Position numbers and translations under genes: made by a program
The notes under the pieces: model-generated
Told to the model about the DNA's origin: nothing
The model's input: only the letters and a program-made list of their open reading frames with translations
The model's database searches: none
In this document: piece after piece, positions 23,283 to 33,935 of the stretch
Layout: the number at the start of each line of letters is the position of its first letter
Numbering within the stretch: position 1 is the first letter of the stretch
Assembly (NCBI GenBank): GCA_944472135.2
Contig: OX235264.1
Location: 87,554,319 to 87,618,318, forward strand
Direction of reading: 5' to 3'
Source: Trichobilharzia regenti
Taxonomy: Eukaryota > Platyhelminthes > Trematoda > Strigeidida > Schistosomatidae
DNA length: 64,000 nt

Positions 23283-23662
23283 TGTAATTTAACCTTCCCC
23301 AAAAGCCTTAGATAGAATCAGTGTGGGTTCATGTAATGGGATCCACAAAATCACTAGAATGGTTGACTTTGTGGTGAATATATCCAAGGGATGACAAGAA
23401 GATATAAACTTTCCACTCATCTGTGTGTATTATAGATCCTTGTTTCACTAGTCGAGTAATAAAGGTATTAAGGTACTTGACTACTGTTCTCTCGAAGAAT
23501 CCTTTCTGTAGAGAGGTATGATACAAACCAATCACCCAAAAATTATTCGCTCGTTCTCGATCACGGTTGTATTTTTTCTTTAGAAAGACAGTTTCATCTA
23601 CATGTATGACGACACTTTCTCCCCCCAGTAAGCAAGTAAGCCCTTCCATTTCCCAGCATGCG
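23283..23662 (-). pseudogene. Merlin-type DDE transposase fragment
   Basis: The minus frame matches the ISXO2-like catalytic domain of Merlin transposases: VVIHVDETVFLKKKYNRDRE, NFWVIGLYHTS, a second acidic site in SIIHTDEWKVYIFLSSLGY, and HHKVNHSSDFVDPIT. The frame then meets TGA where Gly is expected. Reading on in the same frame gives THTDSI, then TAA exactly where the third catalytic Glu is expected, then GFWGRL. The first two acidic residues of the triad remain and the third is a stop. Merlin elements move by cut-and-paste. No terminal inverted repeats were identified. Dead copy. Confidence 0.85.
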
Positions 23663-23784
23663 ATATCCCTGCCGTGTTAGGACCACAGAATTATTTATAC
23701 GAGACCATTTTCAGCTTCAGCAGCTGGGCCTCTCACAGGCTGTTTTAAAACTAAGTAATTACAAATATACAAAACCTGGAATTT

Positions 23785-23965
23785 AATTTGTGGATGGTGA
23801 CTAGCAGTGGAATCCAGGATGCGTATTTCGTCCTAATTGAGGCTCGTCAGCTGGATGTACCTGCATTTCCCAGTGAATGATGATGTTCCCACAGAGGCTC
23901 GAACCCAGTGCCCTTAGTTTCAAACGCCAAAGCGTTACCCACTAGACCACTTAAATTCTAAAAAA
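23785..23965 (-). mobile_element. Hammerhead-ribozyme SINE
   Basis: On the minus strand a tRNA-like head (B-box-like gggttcgagcc) precedes a hammerhead core and a tail ending tagtcaccatccac. It matches the described layout of schistosome SINE-like hammerhead elements. It sits next to the Merlin fragment. A tRNA-like 5' half with ggtctagtgggtaacgc is visible near 23925-23950. Confidence 0.8.
23803..23856 (-). ncRNA. Hammerhead ribozyme in the SINE
   Basis: On the minus strand: ctgacgag, stem II cct..agg around caatt, then acgaaatacgcatcctgg. Core-1 differs from ctgatga by one base (T to C), GAAA is intact, and the ATC before the cut site fits the NUH rule. Stem III (atac/gcat) is short with one mismatch. 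Probably a self-cleaving RNA or a weakly decayed one. Confidence 0.7.
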
Positions 23966-23969
23966 ATAA

Positions 23970-25315
23970 AATACAAAACCTGGGTAAAGGACAGTTGGTA
24001 TGTGGTGAAAATTGTTCCTACGAAATGTTAGAATCATCAGCTTACCTTATCTGGCATTAACTTGTCTCAAACAAATCGCACATTTCCATCAGCAGATCTG
24101 CTGAAACTTTTAATAGTCATCACACGTCCACATGAACAAATGCTCTCTTTCGAATACAAACCCACATCTAAGCAATACTGGAACACTTACTCCTCACCAA
24201 ATTACAAACGCAACTGAGTTAGAGCAGGTATTTGACTCGAATCAAGGGGAACAGAAGCTTCAACTCACGTGAATAAATCTCATTGGACCATTCAAGGTCA
24301 ATGAAGCGACGCACTGCATCGGTAGTTAGTGATGCTTAAAGTTTGACTTGTCCCGTATCTATACTTTTTTTGAATTCCAGTAGAATAATTCACATTTTAC
24401 TCATCCTTAATAATCATTTCATTAATCTTGGAACTAAAACTAATCAAATGTGATGTAAGTCATAATATACCATGGTAAAATTAATTCATTCTGTTTTCTG
24501 TAAAAGGAGTGAGTTTGTGTTTGGCTTTCTAGAGTAGATGACATTCTTCTTACCATTATTTTCTTGTTCACTGGTCTGGTACAAGAAGTTAAACTCAAAG
24601 ACCATTGAAAGCTATTTGTTAAAACTATTCATTATCTGAAAAGCAACCTTTCATAAGACAGCCTTGTGAAAAGTGTTTATGTCAACCGAAAATAGAATAT
24701 CTTTAACTAACACTTTATTTCTTTATCTGTTTGTTCCCTGGTAGGGTAAAAGCGACAGGTCTATCATGAAAAAGTGTCCAGCAATAAAATAAGGTGATTA
24801 GTTTGCCTATTATTTATTTTATGCAGAACCTTAAACATTGTTCAATCTGTAATTTTTATTGAAAATAATTTCGCACTATTCTTTTTTGTCTATGCATTCC
24901 ATTGAGACCACTTACTCATTGTTATTGCATTAATATCAGGTGAGGTCCTCCCTCACACAATATGGAGAAATACATATCGTTTATAATAAAATAATTTATC
25001 TGGTGAAATAGAAGATTTAATCGAAAGTTATTTAACAGATCACTGAAGTAATTAATTTTCTGCTTAGCTTGTTACGTGATTTTCTCTCTGATATTATTGA
25101 AAATAACATTTGAAAAGTTCGCGTGTGTTGTGAATTAAGAACGCATGATTTAGCAGAGAGATCTCTTTTTATTATTTCTGTTCAAAACTGTACAGTTATA
25201 GGTACAGTGGTCATTACAGACTAAGGTAAGCTGTCACTGTCAGTTAGTAACCGAGATAAACCAAAGTGTATGAGAAATAGCATTATATTGAAATAAAAAT
25301 GGTCTGTTGACAAAA
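23970..25315. other. Anonymous AT-rich sequence
   Basis: No gene, RNA or element recognised. Confidence 0.45.
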
Positions 25316-25317
25316 GC

Positions 25318-25440
25318 GAATCATTGGGGGTGTTTCGTCCTAGTTTCGGACTGGTCGGCAGTACACACCCACTGGGTCTCGAACCCAGTACCTTTCGGTT
25401 AGTATTTGTCCCCACTTCCGACTGAGTGGACCTCACTGCT
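25318..25440 (-). mobile_element. Hammerhead-SINE, minus copy of an inverted pair
   Basis: The plus strand has gtttcgtcctagtttcggac and ctgggtctcgaacccagtac, the reverse of the hammerhead stem II/GAAA block and of the tRNA-like B box. Core-1 is damaged. Confidence 0.7.
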
Positions 25441-25735
25441 TATGATTTCTCATTAGAACTGCAGGTTGGTGGTCGCGCTAAAATCACGAATTGGTCGAAG
25501 TTAGAATTCATGGGCCATTGACTCGGATTCCTGTGGCTGAATGGTATTTGAGCTTGTCTTTTAACCGGAAGGTCCTGGGTTCGAAACCCAGTTGGTGTGT
25601 ACTAATAATGAGTCCCAAACTAGGACGAAACAGCTGTCCACTACTCCATGCTGCTTTTCACTGCTTCTTTAACTGATATCAATACGTCAGTACGTCAAAC
25701 TCAAAAAAACACAAATCAAATCCTCACAAATCAAG
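25441..25735 (+). mobile_element. Hammerhead-SINE, plus copy of an inverted pair
   Basis: A tRNA-like head with ggtcctgggttcgaaaccca at about 25571 is followed by the hammerhead at 25601-25640 and a tail with ctttaactgatatc and aaatcaaatcctcacaaatc. It lies head to head with the copy just upstream. Confidence 0.8.
25601..25640 (+). ncRNA. Hammerhead ribozyme in the SINE
   Basis: ctaataatgagtccc, loop aaact, aggacgaaa, cagctgtcc. Stem II (gtcc/ggac) and GAAA are intact. Stem III is the palindrome acagctgt with UC at the cut site, an arrangement that favours a dimeric ribozyme. Core-1 is taatga instead of ctgatga, so activity is uncertain. Confidence 0.6.
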
Positions 25736-25984
25736 TCTTGAAAATTAATCCATTAGGCGTCCAAATAAATGTAATGGAATTGTTTTACTAAAATTCAGAT
25801 TACATTCAAAATATTTCAGAAGTTACCAACGATGAATGAGAAACCTCAAGTCAGATAGGAGGGAAAGACTATCTTATACAAAGCAAAAACAATTAACGAT
25901 GGTCCTACGAGAAATAGAACAAGACCCATCAACCAGCTCACAAACCCATTAAACGATTCAACTTTCTAGTTTAATAACTTCACG

Positions 25985-26810
25985 CTTATGATCTTCGATG
26001 AGGGACTACCCATTCGCCCAATCTCAGACATTGTATATATTATCAACGATGGATAGCAAAATCCATAGAACCTATGAGGAAAATAATGTTGAAGACTTCT
26101 TGAAAGATAAGTCTGAATTCGTGAATTTAGTAAGATAAATAAATATATCTGGATCAATTGTGGGTTCAAAGGACGTAGTTTCAGTGTTTGCCAATATCTC
26201 AATATTGGAAATCGTAAGCTTCTTATGTGAGTTTGTTGAATCAAATTTCTTGGATGTAAATCAGAGCTAATATTGAAGTGTACATTGAATGTCAGGGTTT
26301 TATTCAACGGTCAAATATACAGGCAGAAATATGGAGTAGCAGTGGGCTCTCCTTTTGGAAGATTACTCAATGATTGCTTCAAAGATCATCTGAAGTCAGA
26401 TGTTACGCAGCTGGCAGTTAGTCATTTTGACTTTACAGGTGATACATGGCTGATATCTCTCTCAATGTAAGCAAAGGTTTTGAGCCAATTAAAGTCTTGG
26501 AAATCTTCAACATACCTCATCGATCGCTGGACTCTAAAAGTGAAGTTGAGTCAGAAGGTGATTCATCCTTCTTAGGTGTTCAGCTTTCAAGTCGAAAGGG
26601 CGGGTCTCCACAGATACCAGTTTACCACAAGATCGAATAGCATGGACTGAGAGCAAACGTTTACAGTTTTGTTGCAATAGACAAAGAAAGGAATCTCATC
26701 GTCTCTCTGAGGAGGAGAACCTTTTGCATTTTCATGAGCACATTGAGGAATTAGAATATTTCATAGATCCTAACTGAGGAAGGAGACACAATCGATAAAT
26801 ATTCAATGAA
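25985..26810 (+). pseudogene. Decayed PLE reverse transcriptase (palm region)
   Basis: Broken plus frames line up with PLE reverse transcriptase: LPIRPISDIVYI; FVNLVR; DVVSVFANISILEIVSFLCE; then KCTLNVRVLFNGQIYRQK with YGVAVGSPFGRLLNDCF (the usual GVAMGSPLG box); FDFTGDTW; SEVESEGDSSFLGVQL; and DKERNLIVSL. At least three frameshifts or stops intervene and the catalytic YxDD is lost. It is continuous with the GIY-YIG segment that follows, so the element spans about 25.98-27.49 kb. Confidence 0.8.
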
Positions 26811-27492
26811 AAATACAGACGCTGCACAAAACCTGGATAATCCGCGGAAACAACTCATTATAGATCTGAAATTCATGGGAGATACTACTAGTGAATTTCT
26901 CTGAAGGTGCCTGCCTGGAACAGTCTGAAGAATCTTTTTTGTTGTACACCTTCAAACCGCCTTGTCTTCTCGTGCACTTGTTTGCCAAAAAGTGAAGATA
27001 AGATTTCACTGATGGCAGCTTCATTGTGTATTTACCAGTTTACTTACTCCTGGGGATTTAAGTAGATAGGTTGGACCAGTAGGATATTGTTTTAACACTC
27101 TCATGAACACCTACAGGCATGGGTGCCGAAAGATGGATGTGGATCAGTCAACACCCCAATTCTGGAACACACTTTTAAAATTTCTGGTCATGCAGCATAA
27201 ACAGAGATTTCATAGAATCATACATAAACTAAGATGAAGCCGGCCAAATAGCTTCCATTTACATCTTCTTCATACGGCCGAAGCTCTCGCCATTCATAAG
27301 GAAAAACCTGAACTTTGTGTTTGGAAAGGCTGTAATTAGCTTCATTTATTGTCATAGCCTTAGCATCAATTTCATTTTCTTGATTTGTTGCATAATGAGC
27401 TCTGTGTAATTTTTTCGTGACTCACTTAAAACTATCTTTGTTCTTGTTTCCTATCAACTATCTCGAAATAAATACTAATCGCTTACGTATCT
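26811..27492 (+). pseudogene. PLE linker and GIY-YIG domain, copy 2 of the ~545 bp repeat
   Basis: Frames read KQLIIDLKFMGDTTSEFL, then the shared segment LQTALSSRALVCQKVK, CIYQFTYSWGFK(stop), IGWTS, and EALAIHKEKPELCVWK. From 26945 it is nearly identical to 16105-16656. This longer copy shows that the repeat is the 3' part of a PLE. Stops make it non-functional. Confidence 0.8.
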
Positions 27493-27732
27493 GACTGTCA
27501 ACCTTCTCAATTACATAAGATTATTCACTATTTGTCACATATTGCTATTTCCCGTACACTTTGCTTTTGCTTCGTTTCTAACTAAGAGTAGCTTCTCACC
27601 TTAAGTTCCAATAACCATTGTACCAATAAATCCCTCAGAAGTTGTACAGCTTTTAAGAGAAGTTACGAAAAGAGATTATTTTGCTGACTTATGTGTCCCT
27701 AATTCTTTATTTGGTTTGTTAGCCAAACAGAG

Positions 27733-27925
27733 TGTGTCCGTGGCATAGCGGTAGAATGCTCGCCAACCACGCGTGTGGTTCGGGGTTCGATCCTCGGCTG
27801 ACGCGCCCGTTGATCCAGTAGGCTAGCATCCGCGTAGAAATAAATACCACTGTTACGGAAGCTTCGAAGCTCTAGCTTGAAGCCCTATGTTCCACTGGGA
27901 ACGTACATGAATAAAATAATAATAA
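27733..27925 (+). mobile_element. tRNA-RTE composite SINE
   Basis: tRNA-like head (gtccgtggcatagcgg, B box ggttcgatcct) and the tail gaagccctatgttccactgg, gaacgtac. The middle is shortened compared with 968-1199. Confidence 0.82.
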
Positions 27926-28439
27926 TCAACCAAACAGAAGTCCGATTATTTTTAAAAGTTGTACGTCTCATAGTTAACTGATTGCATGGAATTAACTTTT
28001 GGAAGGTTTTTAAAAGACAAAAGAGTAAAATAAATTATAAATCGTAATTTTAAAACATTTTAATAAGTCTGAATTAAATTTATAAAACGATTATTTGCAT
28101 TAAAATGATCTAACTTTATCATAACTGTTACTAATTCACTCTGTCAATCCGTCATAAAATTCAGAATGTCAGCTGTGTACATGAGCAGGACTGGAGTTTC
28201 GTATGACTTTTACGTCACAATTTCGTTTGGTTAATCCTATATATATATAGCTGTAGATAATACATAAATTTCCTCGACACACATTGTTTATTTTTACACG
28301 AATCTAAACTTTTATTGTTACAATCCTTAGCTTATCCTAACAAAGTGTGTTGATTTGAAAGACTTCATACCGAAAAAGGTGGTCAATTTACGCTTTTTTG
28401 TGCAGGCTTTTTCCAATAAATATGTCACAAATAAAAAAT

Positions 28440-28625
28440 GTATATCCACTAACATGAAGTTAGTTAGAGAACCATTGGAACAGTGTACGGGATGGCTGTT
28501 ACGCCGCAGTTTGGTAATCTTCTTCAGAATGTATCCATAACCCCTCCAGGGATAGAGCCTAAGATCTTTAATTACGAGGGCAAACACGTTACATGGTGAG
28601 ACGGAATCCTATGACCCGCTAATAC
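28440..28625 (-). mobile_element. Degenerate hammerhead-SINE
   Basis: The minus strand has attctgaagaagattaccaa, cggcgtaacagccatcccgt and ccaatggttctctaac, the body order of this SINE family. The GAAA of the ribozyme is taac, so it is inactive. A possible further fragment lies at 28690-28770. Confidence 0.55.
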
Positions 28626-28844
28626 TAATTTCATGAGATTGACGATAAATAGAGTCTCTGCAAGCCAGTGTTATAAGCGTATACCTGTCCTCACACCGGA
28701 ACTGGTGGACTCCAACCGTCACGATTTCTCATCAGAACTCAGGAAGTCGCACCACATGGACTAACTACAAACTGCTTGTTTGTAAAGATTTTGGAAAATG
28801 CCCATAAGGACGTTAGAAAGAAGAGAACACGAAGTTCAACAAAG

Positions 28845-29275
28845 ATATCTTTTCGGTGATTTCATTTTCAAAAGCTGTATAACCGCATTGAAATACATAA
28901 TTTTACATGGATACATTTCTTGTTTGATTTCATATAAATACAACGGCGAATAAAGGTGACAATTATTTTCAGCCATATGTGGTTTACTAGAGACTCTTGT
29001 AATATATATTCTCACCTCCTATCACCCATCTCAAGTTGAAAATTATTATTTCAATTTTGTTTCCATGCTCATTTTTACACACTCGTTATCCTTTTTAATC
29101 CTGTGTAATTTTGTTTCTAAGTCTCTAGTTAACCATATCTAGCTAAAAATAATCGTCACCTTTTATTCGCCGTCGTAATTATGTGAAATCAAACAAGAAT
29201 TGTATCCATGTAAAATTATGTATTTCGATGCGGTTATACAGCTTTTGAAAATGAAATCGCCGAAAAGATAACTGA
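28845..29275. repeat. Large inverted repeat (~150 bp arms)
   Basis: Left arm about 28845-29005 and right arm about 29120-29275 are imperfect reverse complements (for example ggtgatttcattttcaaaag against cttttgaaaatgaaatcgcc, and cctttattcgccg-type blocks). The spacer is about 115 bp. A related module, acagcttgaaaatgaagtcg, ends the PLE fragment at 30.99-31.03 kb, so the arms look like inverted terminal repeats of a PLE. Confidence 0.7.
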
Positions 29276-29689
29276 TGCCAAGTTAGATCTCATTGTTGAA
29301 TCCTTGTTCCACTCGGTACTCAAGGGGATAATAATTAATTATAGGTTTCTTCGAGTATCAATGACAGTTAAAAAAGGATTGAGCGAAGAAAAATTTACTT
29401 TTCAATTAGATCCTGATCTCTGGCTCTACTCTAATATATACCCATAGAATTTTTATTACAGTACACAACAATTATTCAATCAAGTGATACTGATATGTTT
29501 GAGAACCATAATTAATCAACATCAATATATTAAAGAGCTTAACAGTAACTAAGATAGATAATTCAAACAACTAAAGGGTAGAAATGATTACAACAATGGT
29601 AACATGTAAATAAAGATGAATTAGTTAGAGAAAAATAATGAAATAATTTGGACAATTATAATTTTAAAGGTTTAGGGTCAAAGTAGTCC

Positions 29690-30012
29690 GGTCTATACAT
29701 TCATGTAACAGTGGTCAAGGTAATGAAAGTGGCGGTACAAATTTCTTCTGAACACACAGGTTTGGCTTCTTGAAGTGGATTAACATGGCTTCAGTCCTAT
29801 GTAGAAGACAAACTCGTAAAGCAAAATTAAGATCAGTAGGAATGCGATAAGTAATCTTAAATGCTGTATTAACATCAACTTTACGCTAACTATCTACAAG
29901 GTGTGCTAAAACAGAGATACAAATAGATCTTGTTTGTCCCTTGCTTAACCATGCTGGATGATGTTCAGAAATACGTTGATGAACCCGCCTAATTGTACAC
30001 CCAATGAACAAC
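29690..30012 (-). pseudogene. PLE GIY-YIG fragment (minus)
   Basis: Minus frames: VLFIGCTIRRVHQRISEHHP (GIY-YIG motif II region), ISVLAHLVDS, then ITYRIPTDLNFALRVCLLHR and EAMLIHFKKPNLCVQK. One stop interrupts. It points away from the plus-strand fragment at 30290-30690. Confidence 0.7.
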
Positions 30013-30289
30013 ACCTGAACACGAGTTCGTAATGAAATCTAACTTAAAATCAATTCGATTTCTACAAACCAAAAAGGGAGCTTCTGTGATTAACTTTTAA
30101 CAAATCGATATTTTAGAAAGTTTATTGACAGAAGCATCAAGATGGTAAACGTCCCTGGCCAAGTCACAGTGCAACAGAAGCTACTCTTTATGAGTTTGAC
30201 TTTCACATGTGACACTATTGATGAAGTGATTAAAAGTCATTTTTCTAAATGTATTAAATGCTCTTTTTATGCGGCTGACTGACATTTAG

Positions 30290-30690
30290 TATTTACCAGC
30301 CGAAATAGGACTCGACAATGCGTCAAGGATAAACTACCACCAATCTCAACTTTCATATGCATACACTCTTTCACACGTTGGTGCGGAGCTGTTTATATTG
30401 GACTCTGTAGGCGCGTTCTCCGTAAACGCGTAGCTGAACTCTGTCCAGTTTGATCAGTAAAAGACAAGCATAGGATGACGAAGTCGTCAATTTGTGAACA
30501 CCTTCTAGAGTCAGGTCATTCAACCCCTCGTGGTTCATCCTTTAAAGTAATTTACAGGGCCAAATGCAACCACTCAAAAACGTTTACGTTTTCTCCACTT
30601 ATGCATAGCCGAAGCTCTAGCTATACACGGGCAAGGACCTAAATTATCTGTCCAAAAGCGTTTCGTTAAAACCTTGTCTTTACCTTGGTC
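30290..30690 (+). pseudogene. PLE GIY-YIG fragment (plus)
   Basis: Plus frames: GAVYIGLCRRVLRKRVAELC, a stop, then HRMTKSSICEHLLESGHS, FKVIYRAKCN and PLMHSRSSSY-like text ending in the usual C-terminal position. Stops and a frameshift make it dead. It is followed by a 3' region to about 31040. Confidence 0.7.
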
Positions 30691-31045
30691 ATAGTAATGT
30701 TTTTTTATTTTATTCTATTTTCCCCTTGAATTCATTCCACTTCACTTCATCTTCACCTTCTTTATTGTTATCAGCGTGGTACTCTGGATGTTTTAGAAGA
30801 CACCTGACCTACTATTTTTAAAATCTTAATACCAATTCACTTATTTAATAATCTTTAGAAGTTTTGTAATTCATCTACTGCAAATCTTCCCTACCAATAC
30901 ATCATTTTAATTATCTTTATTCTCATCATATGTGTATAGTTACTGAGTAATTTGTAGTGCCACTTAATGCCTTTTCCCATTAAATAAATATAACTGTACA
31001 GCTTGAAAATGAAGTCGTTGAAATGACAAAAATGTGTCGCCGTTG
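30691..31045 (+). repeat. 3' region of the plus PLE fragment
   Basis: A non-coding AT-rich tail ends ataaatataactgtacagct, tgaaaatgaagtcgttgaaa, tgac. The last block also occurs in diverged form at 28.9/29.2, 32.2, 58.5 and 59.7 kb, which marks the element end. Confidence 0.5.
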
Positions 31046-31839
31046 AACACAGCTGCGTTCTTCCTTATAAAAATCTATTTTACTCAAACAGCATTAAATA
31101 TCTTATTTAACATATTCTCTGGGATTGAAATATACGTTATAAATAAGTTTATCATCAACTTTTGATGAATACAGTTTTTTTGAGTGCAGAACAACTTTAC
31201 AAAAATAATATTATAAATTGAATGGATTGTTTTATTCAGTTATATCTTCTTCAACAAGGCAAAGTTACAGCTTAGCTTAATTCACTATCAATCACGTGTA
31301 TATTGACGGATAATATCTATTTCTGATAGTGTTTGTATTTTAAGAATGTTGAGCGTCATTATTATTTTGAGATTTTGTATAATATTCAGTTAGAAATATT
31401 GGCTACAGTTTTGTCACATGTATGTCTGTGCATATGCTATACAGCGTTAGGTCCGTGTGTATAGCTATTTAGTTAATGATTATTCACAACTGTAGCATAA
31501 ATTCAACACCACACACTTCTAGATAAATAGTTTTATTTTACAAGTATTACTAATGATCACTCAAATGATGAAGTCACATGCTACTTTAGAACCAGTATGG
31601 ACTGGTTATGGCAATCAAAATAATTCGTACTGTCTGGATGATTCTAAACAATTGTTAAATTCCGAATGAGGAAAGTATAAGGTCTACTCCTTTTGTCTTG
31701 TTCTTATGTTATGTGTGATTACTAAGAAACTCATTCATTGATGCGGAATACCATGACGTAATGGTCTGGGAAAGGTATACTTATTCGCCTACATGTGTCA
31801 TAACAGGTTATACTCTGTTTTATCCGATTACAGGGATTA

Positions 31840-31843
31840 GAAA
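31840..31843 (+). repeat. TSD of solo LTR, left
   Basis: gaaa, repeated at 32156-32159. Confidence 0.6.
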
Positions 31844-32155
31844 TGTGGTGAGAACTGGCTGTTAGTCAAAATTGGTGGACAGTAATTTGCGTCAATGTTT
31901 ATGCCCCCAATATTGGTCGTGGGAAAAATGAGAACAAAGGCTTTGCGTAGGCGGATACAGTTAACATATAGATGATCTGACATTCAAGAGACAGTCACAA
32001 AGAGATGCAAAGTTAACTTTCTGTGAGAAACAACCAGTCAGAAGACTGTGTTTTCTGCTAACAATAATCTATAATCTGTACATGAAAATCTATAAATATG
32101 TGTTGATTTCCATAATAAATGATCTGTTGCCTGGCCTTTGTCTTCTGTTGTTGCA
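31844..32155 (+). mobile_element. Solo LTR (gypsy-type), copy 1
   Basis: Begins tgtggtgagaactggctgt and ends ttctgttgttgca, so it has TG...CA ends. It is flanked by a 4-bp repeat gaaa (5 bp if the A before it is counted). It shares its start, the internal ataaaaatctataaat-type block and the aataaacgatct..tgcctggcc polyadenylation region with the LTR at 48450-48803. No internal element sequence remains, which indicates LTR-LTR recombination. Confidence 0.7.
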
Positions 32156-32159
32156 GAAA
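32156..32159 (+). repeat. TSD of solo LTR, right
   Basis: gaaa, matching 31840-31843. Confidence 0.6.
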
Positions 32160-32194
32160 CAGGTAACAAAGTGAAGGAAAAGTGTTAGGCAAAG

Positions 32195-32250
32195 GGTTAC
32201 TCTTTTCGACGATATCATTCTCAAGCTGTAGAATTGCATAAATATTTAGT
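32195..32250 (-). repeat. PLE terminal-module fragment
   Basis: The plus strand has cttttcgacgatatcattct, caagctgtagaa, the reverse of the module that ends at 31040. Confidence 0.4.
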
Positions 32251-32789
32251 TAATTTTCTAAACAAAAAGTGAATATTTCCAAAGATTTGTCTTTAGAATT
32301 GTAAATTTTAGATAACGAATTTCGTTAATGGGTTAAAAACTAAAATAAGATTAAATAAGTTGAGTGACGTAATCTAACTGAAAGAGTTGAGTTGAGCTCA
32401 GCTAAAATTAAAATTGAACAAAAGTCAGGTTAACAACAGTGGTAATAAGGGGGTAGAGATTTAGTAAGGAGCGGGGGAAAGAAAATGTTATACGAATAAG
32501 AAACAAACAAACAAGAAAAAGACGAAACAAAAGTAAAGCGCATGTTTCGTTCAGTCAACAAATGACTTGTGAAAACCAAGATTAACTCAATGAAGACTTC
32601 CTGGGCTTATACTTCTTGAGATGGTAACAGTCTTATAAATACTACAGGGTCGAGTTAATAGGTATTTTGTTGAATTATTTGCACTTCTAAATAAGCTAAG
32701 AATAATTTGGTCTGAAGCCTTTTATCTGTAGTTTCAATGGTTTCCTTAAAAGTCACTTTAATCTTTTATTAGTAGGCTGACTAACAATC

Positions 32790-33145
32790 AGTGTATAAGT
32801 TACAGGATTTCCTCATGAGTTGACATAGGTTTGAGAACCACTAGAAAACCAACTGGGAGTACTGGACAGCTGTTTCCTCCATTGTAGTTTGGGACTCTTC
32901 ACAGTAAGCCCCAAAAGACAAGGTTCAAACCCAAGAATTTCTGGTTACAAGGCCGGCTTGTAGACCAGCAAGCCGCTGAGACCGGATTCAGTGACCACCT
33001 CATGAGTTCCAACTTCTGCCAATTCACGATATGGTGTGACCACTGGCCAATATATTCGGCAAGTAGGGTACAGCAGGTCAGGCGTGAGGACAAATACTTA
33101 TGAGGAAATTCTGTAACCAGTCAATCGAATCCCTACAAACCAATA
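32790..33145 (-). mobile_element. Hammerhead-SINE, long copy
   Basis: The minus strand carries the full order: 5' flank, tRNA-like head (B-box remnant ggtttgaacct), agtcccaaactacaat, ggaggaaacagctgtcc, then agtactcccagttggttttc and aaatcctgtaacttat. The GAAA is intact but stem II is distorted. The longest copy of the family here. Confidence 0.75.
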
Positions 33146-33189
33146 CTTGAAAATCAATGAGTTGTTCACTCGTCATGTCTTTAAGAAGT

Positions 33190-33415
33190 TTTTTATTCCT
33201 TTACGTTCCCAGTGGAACATAGGGCTTCAAGCTAAAGGCTTGAAGTTTCGGCAGCAGTAGTGTTTATTTATATGGGATGCGGTTGCTAGCCTCATTTCCA
33301 ACCAGTCTTATTGCTAGCTTAGCAAGGTTAATGGGTGCTTCAGTGGCCTAGGATCGAACTCCTGAGCACATGCGTGGTTGGTGAGCATTCTACATCTGTG
33401 CCACTGACACTGTGT
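33190..33415 (-). mobile_element. tRNA-RTE composite SINE
   Basis: The plus strand begins cctttacgttcccagtggaa, catagggcttcaagc and ends with the reversed tRNA-like head (ggatcgaactcctgagc, ctgtgccactgac). Confidence 0.85.
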
Positions 33416-33614
33416 AAGAAGTTTTGTAAGAAATCACCAGAAACACGTATTTTCCTAAATTATTTTCCGTAATTGTCATCACTAGGATTTTTCTACATTT
33501 ATAGGATGAAGAGCAGTCTAACATTTTAGCATAACGGCAAAAATCAAATAGCAAGAATACAAAAGACATGTTTCCCATACACTGATAATTCTAGTATCTA
33601 GGCATCAGTCAATG

Positions 33615-33935
33615 AAATCCACAACAGTTGGTCTTAGCCACGTAGGAAGGTGTAGACTTCCAGGCTGGGGTCCTCGGGACGGCAAAAATCTATGGTTGGA
33701 AACAATTGGTGACATGGCTCAAAATCGTTCTCAGTGGCGCAGATGCATCCACTCCCTGTGACTTATGATCTCCAATGAAACTGTTTTGTATTTCTTTATT
33801 ACTCCTTTGTCTCACACCTCTGCTCACTGTTTCTATTTGCTTTTCTTGTACTTTATTCTCTTGCTTCGCGTGCTACACGGAATGTGGCGACTTGAACTTC
33901 CGCACATTTGTGCAAAGTTCTATGTCGAAAACAGA
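33615..33935 (+). pseudogene. Non-LTR retrotransposon C-terminal fragment and 3' region
   Basis: The plus frame reads TIGDMAQNRSQWRRCIHSLC, the W..LA..R..WR end found in trematode LINEs, followed by a stop and a 3' region with tgtggcgacttgaacttccg. The 5' end is missing. Confidence 0.55.

Noticed and set aside
25966..26307. 113-codon minus ORF
   Set aside because: Antisense to the decayed PLE reverse transcriptase, and without motifs.
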